From Rotaria macrura (lineage: Eukaryota > Rotifera > Eurotatoria > Philodinida > Philodinidae): a DNA stretch of 64,000 nucleotides. Of this stretch, positions 1 to 11,900 are shown in pieces; position 1 is the first letter of the stretch; each line of letters begins with the position of its first letter. The DNA is taken from assembly GCA_900239685.1 (NCBI GenBank), contig OENT01000337.1:1-64000 (forward strand). Direction: 5' to 3'. The notes beneath the pieces were generated by a model that was not told the DNA's origin, ran no database searches, and saw nothing but the letters and a program-made list of their open reading frames with translations. Both the position numbers and the translations under genes were made by a program.

Positions 1-51
1 TTCATTATCGAGTAAAATAAATACGAAGTCATATATTTCTATCAAATTCAG

Positions 52-1624
52 ACTAGAATGATTGACGTACATCATATGACATCGTTTCAAGTGAACAACT
101 ACTCGAAAAATTTTGAAACTATGAAAAAATTTCTCAATCGAATCATGAATAGTAGCGATAAACTATTGAATAGTTAGACGAATGAAATTTATATTTTATT
201 GCAATTTAATTTTAATTTAAATGAATAGAACAAATCGAAGATATAACATCAATGGAAACCGATGACCAACCACGGATAAGTACTGAGAGTTCGAACGAAA
301 TAGAATCTATTTGGAAGAATGACAATATGAATACGGCACAAAGCGAAACTGTTCATGCTAGAAATCATGTTGACTCTTCGGAAAATATTGCTTCAAACGC
401 ATCGATTTGCTTATTTCAAAGTACAACGAAACCGGGATTAAGAGGGATGGCAGATGTTCGCACCAAACATAGCTTAGTAAAGCACTATGATCCGCCAATA
501 GTTATCAGACATCCAAAACCTCATCGACGGACTCGCATGACTAAAGATTTAGAAAAAAAAAGATGTCCATTATTGCAAGCAGGTCAAAATAAAGAACAGA
601 GAAAGTATCCTGAGATCAAAGTAATTGATTATAATATTTTACTCTTTACCAAAAACTGATACGTCTTAAATTCAATTTGAAGGTACCTAGTGATGATGGT
701 ATCGATCTTTGGGTTCGTGTTCAAGTTTTAACAGAAAGTGAACACCGACATCCAAATATAACTGTTGCACCAAAAGATACTTATGTTGTTCGGACATCTA
801 TCAACGAGCAAAACGAAAGAAATTGTTTACAATGCGATTCGGATATTTATGACCGGGAGACTGAATCTGCCTACTTATCAATAACTAAAACGGAACGGGA
901 GAAACGCAGTAAAGAGTAAATATGTTTCAATAAAGTTGATATCTATTTATGATATTTATTCAGGATACGAGTTCATCTTATAAATTGGAAACTACATGAA
1001 CCACCTGTGAAAGAAACTGTTGTACATGAAAATCTTCGATTATGTAAACTTGAGTTTCGCTTGTGTACAAAAGTCGAGACGGGTCATTTTGAAATTTTAT
1101 CAAAGGCTTCATATACATCCATCATTAGGCTAGGTAATATGGATTTCGACGATGTTTCTACAATTTTAGATTGATTTGCGTATCTTTTGTAGTCGATGGT
1201 TATGTCAATATAGATCCAAGCAAGATTGAACCAAAGCAGTTATGTCAATTAGGCGGTGAAACAATTCTAGTACCTTTAAGTGTTAATTGTAATAAAACAG
1301 GTAAGATTACAAAAATAGATATACAGTAGCGACTGAATTCTATTGTCAACTTTTCTAGATTTTATCATCAAATGTAATGACACTCAATTAAACAATAGAC
1401 AATTCAGAATACATAAAAAAATATTATCAATAATTCCACCTAGTCAATGTACAAAAATGAAACGACTTCATCTAGTTATAATTAGAGCAGAGTATGATGA
1501 GGAAAGTTCGTCGAATGTGAATCATTGCTTATATGATGGCTTTCTGGCTTACGTCACTCACGGTAAAAATGAATCTACAAGAAATTCAGTAGGAATTTTA
1601 CTTCTTGTTTTTCGTTGCAGATAA
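52..1624 (+). CDS. Rel-homology-domain (NF-kB/NFAT-like) protein, paralogue 1, 5' partial
   Basis: Proposed exons are about 52-172, 229-620, 683-915, 964-1133, 1193-1300 and 1359-1624, and the reading frame closes across every junction. Exon 2 ends with a segment like the Rel DNA-binding loop and following strand (Arg/Lys-rich, then RKYPEIKV). Exon 4 plus exon 5 resemble an IPT/TIG dimerisation domain: QLGGETILVPL, then a strand ending IIPPSQC, then LHLVIIRAEYDE and a final FLAYV strand, as in Rel and NFAT proteins. The recognition loop lacks the canonical RxxRYxCEG residues, so DNA specificity may differ or binding may be lost. A paralogue follows about 1 kb downstream in the same orientation. 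The first exon starts after an acceptor at 50-51, so more exons probably lie outside the window; alternatively the ATG at 58 or 252 is the start. The 3' end may continue through a short alternative intron at about 1590-1620. The family call rests on reading alone and has no score behind it. Confidence 0.55.
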
Positions 1625-2594
1625 GCATTCACACATTTGTCCGAACAATGTACCCGTCTCAACAAGCATTTCAAATACTTCCTAGTTTTAACATTATATC
1701 TTATTTTATAATGGTCGTCAAGAAAAACATTTACCTGACTAATAATATAAAGCCGTCATTATGTGTGTTTGTGTGGTTATAATTTATTATATGTTTTTCT
1801 CATGTAAATTAATGACGAATAAACAAAAGATAATGCACTAATATGGATGCTACTCTAAAACGAATCTAATTTTTGAACACCTCATCCATATCCATATATT
1901 TCCGATTGCCTCCGGAGTATATGAACGCTTTGTACTAATGAAGGTCTAACTAATAAAAAAAAATAAGTGAATACATGATAGAAAATGATGCTTGAATTAA
2001 GAGTTTTTCCAAATATTTCGATTATTATGATCTCCCTGTACTACTTCATATAATGTATGTTAAGCTTTATTTTTTGTGGCTATGAATATGATGAGCTATG
2101 CTAGAAAAAGTAGATAGTTTCTTTATCATACTTTTTCATGAATAGAACCTTAAGACAGAACGAAATGCTCATGTTTTTGTTAATCGAAGATATTATATTC
2201 ACATCCACATATGCAAAAATATGAGTGAAAATGTACGAAAACATCGCCAACTCTATAATCGAACCAAGCTTCAGTCGTCAGAACAGGCCGGATGAAAAAA
2301 AAAAAAAGAAACGCAATAAGTTTCGCTGAAACAGAAAAAATAATATTGATGATGAAATTACCAATCAATTTTGAAACTATGTCCCTTTTTACGAATTTTG
2401 ACCTGCACGGTTATTGTTTGGCGTTTTTTTTTAATGCCGCAAAGATGCATGAATCATTAACTATTCAGATTATTTTTCTTTTTACTGTTTACAATAGCAT
2501 GTTTCGATTTAAGTAGCATAAAAGGGAAAAAGAAAAATCAAATTTGCAGCACTCAGTTTTTTTTCAAAAGACACAGTTCGAGACAAATAATCAA
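1625..2594. other. Spacer between the two Rel-like paralogues
   Basis: AT-rich DNA with homopolymer A/T runs, for example at 2294-2308. No convincing exon was seen. If gene 1 uses an acceptor at 1620, its frame stays open to about 1778, so the first 150 bp could be an alternative 3' end. The rest probably holds the 3' UTR of gene 1 and the promoter of gene 2. Confidence 0.5.
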
Positions 2595-5104
2595 ATGGAC
2601 AAAACTATACATGCCACTAACAGAAATAGTTCCTCTTCTGACAATACAACAAAGTATGATGCCCTGTTTTGTCAAATGACATGCAATAAATTTACGTGAT
2701 CATTGTTCTTCCTAGCCTTACAATAGCAAATGTCGATTTTTTTTGTACATCGAATTTATTCGACTGTGCTAAATTTATCACATCAAATAATACCTGTCAA
2801 CTACATTATATTTCAACAAATTCGCAAGAACTAGATGCTCGTATTACACATGCGTTTAACGATGTATTGAATTTGAAAGATGATTCTGAGAAATTTATAC
2901 ATGCTTTGTTAGAGGCTTACTCATCTCTTTACGATATTGATCTTCATATAATTATTTTCTATAATTTTCAATATATGATGATTGATATAAACCAATTTCA
3001 TGAAGTTCACCAACAATTAAATAGTCGAGAAAAACATGCAGTCATTTTATATGATGCTAGGACGAACAATTATAATCCAGCATATTACATCAACAATACT
3101 AATGGAGAAAAAGTCACTATCTTTAACACAAATGATAAGATTATTTGGGAGTATCTTAAAACATATATTAATCGATTGAATCAACTAAGTTCGTTCATTT
3201 AGTTTACATTAAATTTCTATTTGATCTTGATTGAATTTCCCTTTCAGTATCAAATATAAATCAAAATCAAGCAACAACACAGATATCATCGATAGCTACA
3301 GCTCTTAGCCGTAAGATTAGCAGTGCATGAATAATCAGTGACATTTAAATATTCTAGATATCACCATTGATAACAATGTTTTATCTCCAATTAATACAAA
3401 TTTAGGTAAATCGCAACATAATTTACTTAAAATTAGTGAAAAACTTAAAGTCCACATTATTTAGATGAATTTCAGCCACCAGCTCCACTAGGAGGAGCTT
3501 TTGTTTTCATTAAAAAACTATTGCAAGAAATCGATCAATTAGTAAATGCTCTTGAACCAAATCTAAATCAATGCACAGTGCAGAACACTGTGTCAGGTAA
3601 TTTGATCAAATTTTAAATAAAAAATGAAAACTAAATGTGTATCTGTAGCGTTCGATATCAATAACGTCCATCAATTACCTCTTACAACTATAAATCAGTT
3701 GACTCAAGAACGGCTTACATTAATTACCAACATCGTTCAGCTGGCTGATAACCTACCTTCAGGTTAAAATACACTTGAAGTATGTGCATCAATCATGATT
3801 GGTTTATTCTAAATTTTTTCAGTAAACTCCGTCAGCAATTTTATAGACAACTACGATCTCGATGATTTGTTCGAAATGTATCACTCAGGTTGTACACATG
3901 AGAATTAAAAAATCGAATAGAGTCGTAAAAACTCAATCTATATATTTAGATGCGATGAATATTAAGGGTACTTTTCGTCTTGATGATGATCTTCTTCTGG
4001 CTGACTTGGCTTCGCGCAAAAATCAACAAAGTACGATAGATAAATCTTGAAAATTCAAAATTTTAATCATAAACAATTGTATTTCAGATAATCAATTGAA
4101 TAGCACAGAGGAGATCGTATCTGGATCACTTTTTCTCGACTCAGTCGATCAAAGCAGTAATCTACAAGATAGCATACGTGAGTTTTATAAAGTGTGTATT
4201 GTTTTGCATTGAAAAGTTGATTTATTTCGTCAGTTTCTTTGGATGATGCCAATAGTAATGTTGAAACAGGTCAAACTACGAACTTTATTTCGCAAAATCA
4301 ACCATTTGGTACTACTGAAATTTCTCAACTGATTACTTCAACATCACTAGCAGAAGTTGATGATATTACAGAGCCTAAAATTATCATACAGCCACGAAAC
4401 AAATGGAAGTATCGAAACCAAAAAGATCTAGCTTGCAAGCGGATTCCTATTCTAGCAGGTGAAGGCCATCAACGTACACGAATACGCGTGAAAGTAATCA
4501 ATGGCTGATATCTAAATAACTTGACGATAGAAGGAAAACAACATTCTTTAATATTCCATTTAGGTACCTCCAAGAAGCAATCAAACTATGTATCTTGGAG
4601 TTAAGGTTCTAACCGTGGACGATTACGATCATCCATTGAAAGTACCTATTCCTGCAGGTACTTCAGTTTTGATGAACTCCTTTGCTAAGGACAACGATTT
4701 AAGGCGCCTTCAATTTGATAAATGTGAGGCAACAGACTATTTCGATCGAGAAAATAGATATGTTTACTCTGCAATAAGGCTTAAAGAACATGGAGCTGGT
4801 GAAAAATAGTACGTAATTACTTTTGCTTAAGTTAGTGATTAGTTAAGTGTTTTTGTGCTTGTTTAGTGTACGGATACTTTTATTTAACTTGTATCAAACT
4901 CCTGAAATTACTAAAAGAATCAGAGACATGGAATCATTGGAAAGATTCAAATTGGCATTTTGGTTTAGCATTCTAGAGAATGGTATCTATAAACCTATTT
5001 CAGAAGTATCCCATTCTTGCATCATACAAGAGAGTAAGTTCTATTTAGTTGTAGGCTATATTTTTCGTATATATGTACCTATGCCTATTTTATTTCAAGA
5101 ATAA
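2595..5104 (+). CDS. Rel-homology-like protein, paralogue 2, with modular N-terminus and no recognisable IPT domain
   Basis: Exons read as 2595-2670, 2727-3188, 3248-3310, 3358-3405, 3483-3596, 3649-3762, 3823-3888, 3950-4030, 4088-4177, 4234-4493, 4564-4808 and 4867-5033, or read-through to a stop at 5104. Exons 10-12 are paralogous to exons 2-3 of the upstream gene: they share a basic Rel-type loop, a strand ending RVKV, and intron phases 0, 2 and 1 at the same places. Exon 2 encodes about 154 residues ahead of the Rel part. Its C-terminal stretch (HAVILYDARTNNYNPAYYI) is vaguely like an OTU-type protease segment, but I cannot identify it. Exons 3-9 are short, Asp/Asn/Gln-rich and all phase 1-1. 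After the last Rel exon no exon resembling the GG-containing IPT domain of the first copy was found in the next 3 kb. The protein may therefore end at 5104 and lack the dimerisation half. Confidence 0.5.
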
Positions 5105-8100
5105 ATACATATTATGGTTCTTCTACTGTGTGCATAAACAAACATACAATGAAACTACCTTAAATTAAATTTAGACATTGAGCTTTTTATGATAACTTAC
5201 CTTTTATGTAGTGTTTTTATGTTCCTTTCTACTTGTTATCTGTTTCATTTTGTATATTGCCAAAAATAAATTGAATTCATCGGCTTCAAATAAGTATGCA
5301 CCAACTTATTGCTATTGACGCCGCAATGCCATTCTTGTTATCTGACTGTTCTTCATAAAATGGATTTCTGAATCACAAGATTCGATATAGCCAAAAAAAA
5401 TGGTTAAACTACAAAAAGGAGAGGTAAAATTTCATTGAATGTATCGAAGATTGTGAACTTTGTTCAATAGTTAAAGTAAATTTACAATGTTTAAAATTGT
5501 ACAAGAACACAAGAGGAAATATTTAGAGCAGTTTTGAGAGAACGATAAGGTTCTCTTCCTTTTTCAATCTGTTGAATAATTGAAAATTCTCTCGATAAAG
5601 ATAATAAGTATTTATGGAGTATAATAAATTCGTTATCTTTCTATTCATTACTGAATTCAATACATGTCTAAAGACAATTTAGAATATACAGGCTTCGTTA
5701 TCTCTCTCATAAGAATAATTATATTTTATTCGAAAACCTTTTGAAATTCTCTCTGTCACATGTAGAGAATAATTTCAACTTCGGTCATTGATGAAAATTC
5801 TATCCCATCGCAATGACAACTCTTTTTACTTTCAATAATACATATCTTTTCTTTTCTAGTTAATTGAGCTCGAACTGATCTCATTTCTTCTTATGCAAAT
5901 TCAATTGGGATCTTTTCTATTGCTGACATTTAGAAAAGTAAACGAAACTTCGATAGATAGTTCGTATTTGAACTAACCACTATGTCTATTCAATAAAAAA
6001 TCATGCCTTTATGTACATATCCTTGTGAACGGTGTATCGTAAATTACAGATGTTGTTTTTCGAACAGTAATTATGAATACGTAGCTAAGATGATGCAGAC
6101 TTAATTTTCGAACTATTCTATGTTCAGAAAGGCACTTATAGTCGATATACATATATTTATACATACGATGCAGATTGTACTAAAACTTTATTCTTCATTG
6201 TAGCATTCCTTCAATGCCGAAGTAGTCGATTTCAAAAGACACTAAAATCGGTTTGCATGGGATGATAAGAAAAATTAGGTGATGAATATTTCATCGAAAA
6301 TATTAATTTGAAGAAATTACCGAAATTTGAAAAAATTATTTTAATCATAGGTTTGATTCAGTATAGGTAAAGTTATTTGAATGAGTTCCATATTCACAGA
6401 ATCTCATATTGTTTTATTGTGGTTTCAAAAAATTGAGATGGATAGAGCATATCTGAAAACTAAAAATGCCACGCATGAAATCACTTTTCTTCATTGGGAA
6501 TCTGTAATCGAACTTGTTTCGTAACTTGCCCACACCTCTTGAACAAATGGATCTGCTTTTCACAGATCACGTAACCGAGCAGGAGTATTCATTACAAGAG
6601 AAAGGCTCTTCTGACCGAATAGCAAGTATGAAAAGATTTGTCAAGCAAACAAACCGTTCGTTTGAATCTTAGAATAAGATTCAAACTACACATTCAACGA
6701 ACACCATAATAGATCAGAAATCCCAGGTTCCATCAGAAGTCTAGTGTTCACACACACGGTAATTAATGATGATGTTGAGCTGTAAACTACTGTTTGTGGC
6801 TTCTGAATGTTTTACTAGTTTCTCAAAATTTTTTACTAGACTTTTGGAGTATAGAAAGGACTTTTTCTGAAAAGAACGATATTTTCATACAGGTTGATGA
6901 AAGTAAATATGAATTGGAAAATCCGAATCTGGTATTGGAATTTCAAAATTTTAAGTTTTACTTTCTTTATAAAATATTTTTTATTTTCATGAAAATAAAA
7001 TTTGTTTCAATATTTCTCTGCTTACAGAGGAAGATTTCTTTTTCTTATTGCAGCAGTTCTTTTACGTAAAAATTGAAAATCAAGTGATTAATTTTGAAAT
7101 TCCGTTTGCAGATTTAGATTACTCAACGTCCCACTTACTTTCCTCAACCTTTAACAAATATCGTTGTTTAAGGAGGAAACACTGTCTCTACCCCGAAAGT
7201 TAAGTATGGTTGTCGATTCTCTAAGATGATACTTGCTTTACTTAGAGTTTTTTATGTCTAAGTATTAAAGTGTTTTTAAATTTTATGCGACATCCTTAAT
7301 TGTCTCGTAATAAAGTAGACCAATCATACAGAATTGTCAAGAAGATTTGGAATCTCTGGTGAAAAGTCTCTTCTTAAATAATAACTGTTTTTTCTTTATT
7401 GTTAATATTTATTCGTCGGAATAAGTGAAAAAACCGAAACCTTGTATGACCAAATTTCGGAAATGACCGAAGCCCGAGAGATTTAGGACTTGATATCCAT
7501 TGATAATCGAAAACAGAACAAAACAATGGAACTCTAGCATTTCAAAGAATTGGTAAGGAGACATGGACATTGACGAGTCCTTGCAAGAGGTTCAACTTTG
7601 TCGACGATTCTAACATAAAAATGATTTTTACAATGATGTTGTCAGTCATATATTCTGGTATGCTTTAAAAAGATAAATAATGTAAAAACTCGATGTCATA
7701 GAAAAGACGAATCTATTTCGTTTCGTTGCCTTTGTAGTTCATAAAACCATGCAATGATCACATATCTTACTCGTATAATTCCCGTCAATTTTGATTGGTT
7801 TCGTACTTGAATTATTGAAATATGCAAATGGACGTTGGCATAGTGTCGTATGTAATACATCAGAATGAAAGCAAATAACAGTAAGATAGTACAACTAAAC
7901 ACATAAAAAATCGGCAATAGTAAAACGTAAACGAAATATTTTTAACAACCAATGGATATTGTTCAAAACATAGTTGCCAACAGGCCAGGGTGACTTTTGA
8001 TATTTTAGCCTGGTCTGCATCAGGCCAGGCCGATGATGACCAGGCCATCAGACTAGACCGGGCCGAGAAAAAGTGGCTTGTTGACAGCTCTGGTTCAAAA

Positions 8101-8986
8101 CATAGTCAAAAGACGTAAAATAACCATACCTAATCAAGTATAGTGTATTTTCTTTTATATCTCTTCGAATGTGTATATTCCATGATCGAATCCTGCGATA
8201 CGCACACGTTCTTTGATGTGGTAAACAGAAATGGTAAATATCTATCGACAATAATATGATGGCTGTATTATTGTGCATGCAAAAACCATGAAAAATCAGT
8301 AACCCTTGGCTTAAAGAAAATTTTCAAACAAAACTTACAAATTCTTTTAAATTGTATTGTTTTTGACTGAAGTTTTTATCTGTTTATCATCAAAAGAACA
8401 TGTGTTTATGATTATCAGAGATAAATCGAGCTAGGCTACTATGAATTGAGCTATAAAATTTGATGTCTTTTCATAATGAAATAATGAGAAAATGAGTTCT
8501 CTGATATGGTCAGAGCTCATTGTAGCCATCAAGGACAGAACTGGTTCATGGGAACCCTAACTCGACTTAGTTGAGTTAGATTTAACATTTTCTCCAGGAC
8601 ACAGGTTCAGATAGCTCTCTTTCAGGCTTAGCGCATGTAAGAGTATGAGATTGTTTCGCTACATTCGATGTAATAATTGAGATGACGTATTTTCAGCAGT
8701 ATGACATCGTTCACAACGTAACAGCAGTTGACTGAAAATAAAACACGAAAAATACCTTACATCTCGACAACTAACGCTCTCTACTGGAATAACATATTAG
8801 TCTTTCTTTTATAAATATTGATCTATCCTTTCGATTTTATCCATTCAGAAATTTGGAAGCAAAGAAGGGGTTGTTTATTTTTTTCTTTTAATCGATTTCG
8901 TAATTTTATCGAACATCTGAAGACTATAAATACTTCTAACACGAAACTTCTAATATCAATTATTTCTTTCAGAAATTAACTAACCT
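5105..8986. other. Gene-free stretch between the Rel-like pair and eIF3c
   Basis: I read both strands and found no multi-exon gene. The open frames here are short and have no splice partners (for example 6794-7069, rich in Phe/Ile from A/T runs). The one distinct feature is the GC-rich element at 7975-8092, annotated separately. The last few hundred bases before 8987 presumably hold the eIF3c promoter and 5' UTR. Confidence 0.5.
7961..8106. mobile_element. Short GC-rich insertion flanked by 14-bp direct repeats
   Basis: The 14-mer GTTCAAAACATAGT occurs at 7961-7974 and again at 8093-8106. The 118 bp between them are strikingly GC-rich for this locus. The ends are imperfect inverted repeats: GCCAACAGGCCA near the left end against GTCAACAAGCCA on the complement of the right end. 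Inside, GGCCTGG/CCAGGCC motifs recur in both orientations and could fold into nested hairpins. The structure fits a small non-autonomous insertion with a target-site duplication. A 14-bp duplication is longer than most cut-and-paste families make, so the superfamily is unknown. Confidence 0.55.
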
Positions 8987-11900
8987 ATGGATAGTAATCG
9001 ATTCTTTTTCAATGATAACTCTTCGTCAAATGACGACACCAGTGATGATGAACAACAAGTACAAGTTCAAGCAGCAAAAAAAGCTGCTGGAAAAAGTGCA
9101 ACCAAACAGTTTGTAGTTCTTTTGTTACGTTTTATTAGAAAAATTCTCGGAATTCCTATTTTAGTGCACCAAAACCGTACCTTGCTATGAGTGATGAGGA
9201 AGAAGATGTGAAACGTGTTGTACGAAGTGAAAAAGTTAAACGGTATAGTTATCGATAGATGTATATGAATGAATAAATATGGAATTGTTGTCTAGATATG
9301 AAGAAATCGAAGAAATTATCAAGAAAACTAAACATGCTATGCGCATTCGCGATATCGGCTTGGTCTATGAATGTATGTAATTAGTTGTATTGAATAGAGT
9401 CTAGTTAGATTTCATCTTATGTTTACTGTAGGTTACGACAATTTAATTAAAGCATTCGAAAAAGCCAGGCGAGTTTTGGAAAAAGATCAAGGTAAACGAT
9501 CGATTTTGACAGTAGTTGAATCTTTATTAATTCAATGTGGTTTTTGTAGGAATACCAAGATCATTCATCAAAATATTGGCACAACTCGATGACTTTATCA
9601 ATCAAGTTTGAAATCAATCAAATGCCATGCTTTTTCATTCTTATTTTCTTCTTTTTGTTAGTGTTGGGGCGATCGAGAATGGCGTGAAACACTGAACAAA
9701 AATAATTCAAATAATTTAAGTGCTTTACGTCAAAAAATTCGTCGATACTTAAAACAAGAACCATTGGAAAAAGAATTAAATGCTTATCGTGAAGTTCGTT
9801 ATTTTGAATTGAATTTTCGTTTTTGTTTTGGACTTAAGTCTTTCAAAATGACGTATTTCTTTTTTCAGAGACCTGATGTTGTTGACGAAGAAGTACCTGA
9901 GCATGAAGCTTCACCAGTGGGTCAAAGTGCTGAGAGTGAAGACGATGAAGTAGAAGTTACACCGGCAAAAGGAAAACCACAAGAAGTAAATAAAGAGGAA
10001 CAGAAAACATTGAGTATGACGCTTAAATGTTACTTTAGGAGGATGAAAGTGAATCAAGTGACGTATCATGGGACCAAAGTGACGACGAATCTAGTGACAT
10101 TTCAATTGATGTGGATGCACCAAATGATGAGCTTTACAAAAAATTCTTGAAGTAATAAATTTTGAATTCAAATTGTCAACAACATAGTTTTGTTTGCTTT
10201 TTTTATTCTAGAACAGAAAAACCTGACAAAGAAAAACCTGGCAAAGTAAAAGATGCACCGAGTACTAAGCGTTCAAAGTCACGACGCGTTGACACACAAG
10301 TTAAACTTTCAGAAGATGAAGACGAAGACGGAAAGGAAGCTGGACCTCGACAAGATGTAAATACTAACATATTGTTTAGAAGAACTTACTTTTTTTTCTA
10401 AATGTTACTGTATAGGTTCAAAAACTTGTTTCGTTTGGTAAAGACGAAGAAATTACACATGAGGCTATTTTGAAAAAACTCAATGAAATCATTGCCATGC
10501 GTGGTAAACGCGGTACAAATCGTCGTGATCAATTGGAATGTTTAAAACTTCTTCGACTATATGTTGATAAGCAAAACTTAGGCGTTGGAATCGATATCAA
10601 AATATTATTGATACAAATAGCCGTTAGCTTTGATTATCATCACAAGGGTAACGAATGTTTAAAACCAGAAACATGGACACGGTAGAAAAATATTCGCTTT
10701 GTTCAAGTTGATAGTTTACTATGAAAAATAATTGTTCTTTATTCATTTTTAGTGCACTTGATTATATTGAAGAACTATTAACATTATTGACTAAACATGA
10801 ACAAGTTCAAATCAGTGAAAATATCAGCGAAGAAGCAGAAAATCTTAAGGTACATTCAATAAAATACCTTCGCCAAAACACTTCATCTCAAAATTCTGAT
10901 GAGTATAAGATGACTTAAAAGTGTGCAAGCTATGAATTTACTTACTATCATCTACAGAGTTTTAAGAAGATCATCAAAGAACTTTATCATATGAGATGTT
11001 CAGATGTCAATAGAATAAACATACAAAGAATTCATTAAGACAAACTTTCAAAAATACATGTCACATTCATTTTTCATGGATTACATTAGACGACTCGAAA
11101 ATATCACATTTCATAGAGATTTACTGTTAAATTGGAGGATATCTTTGAAGAAGTACTTTTAATTCACAATTGTTTCGGATTGAAATTGAAATGTTCCAAA
11201 AACTTAGTCACTAGAAAATAGATGTCGTAGTTTAATCTATCATCATTCGCGATCTAAAATCATGTGAAATCTTTATTAATCTATAATTTGATGTTTCAAG
11301 ACAAAAAGAATCCTCTGAACTTGCAAAGACACATGTGAAAATGTCTTACATTAAATTCTCATTTAAAATAACCTTTACTCAACTATTAGAATAGTTTTGT
11401 ATCAATAAGAGCTATAACACTTCTGCAGTAATGTGTCACTCCAACCATCAATTTATGCTACAATTTGCCAAAAATCAATATACTTTGATTTCCAGTAAAT
11501 TGTTTGTTTTTTGTTCTATTTATTTTTTGTTATTATTGATCTAGCAGAAAAAACTAGAAAGCTATCTATTATCAATTGATTTTTTGAAAAACACAAAACC
11601 ATTTCGAAAGTTGATAGTAGATTCGACTCGTACCAAAGACGGTTATGCTTTGATTCTTTCAGCTTACGTTAATTGTCTTGTTGTATCGAGATGTTCTCGA
11701 ACTAATCGACTAAAGAACAAAATTGAATGTTCTGTTTTCATAAGATGATCTTATCGTCACACAATTGTATAGATTGTGCTTTTCAACTGAGAAACAATTC
11801 TAACATTGCAATGGAGATGAAGAGCAGAATATTTTTCTTGTAAGAATTCGTATCGAAAAACAAAGAAATTCTAGAAAAGCGATGTTCTTCTCATGTTACG

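Noticed and set aside
2180..2516. Overlapping frames on both strands around 2.2-2.5 kb
   Set aside because: Driven by a poly-A/T tract between the two Rel-like genes; no conserved content.
6794..7069. 91-codon Phe/Ile/Leu-rich frame
   Set aside because: The composition comes from A/T runs. There is no signal peptide logic, splice context or family resemblance.
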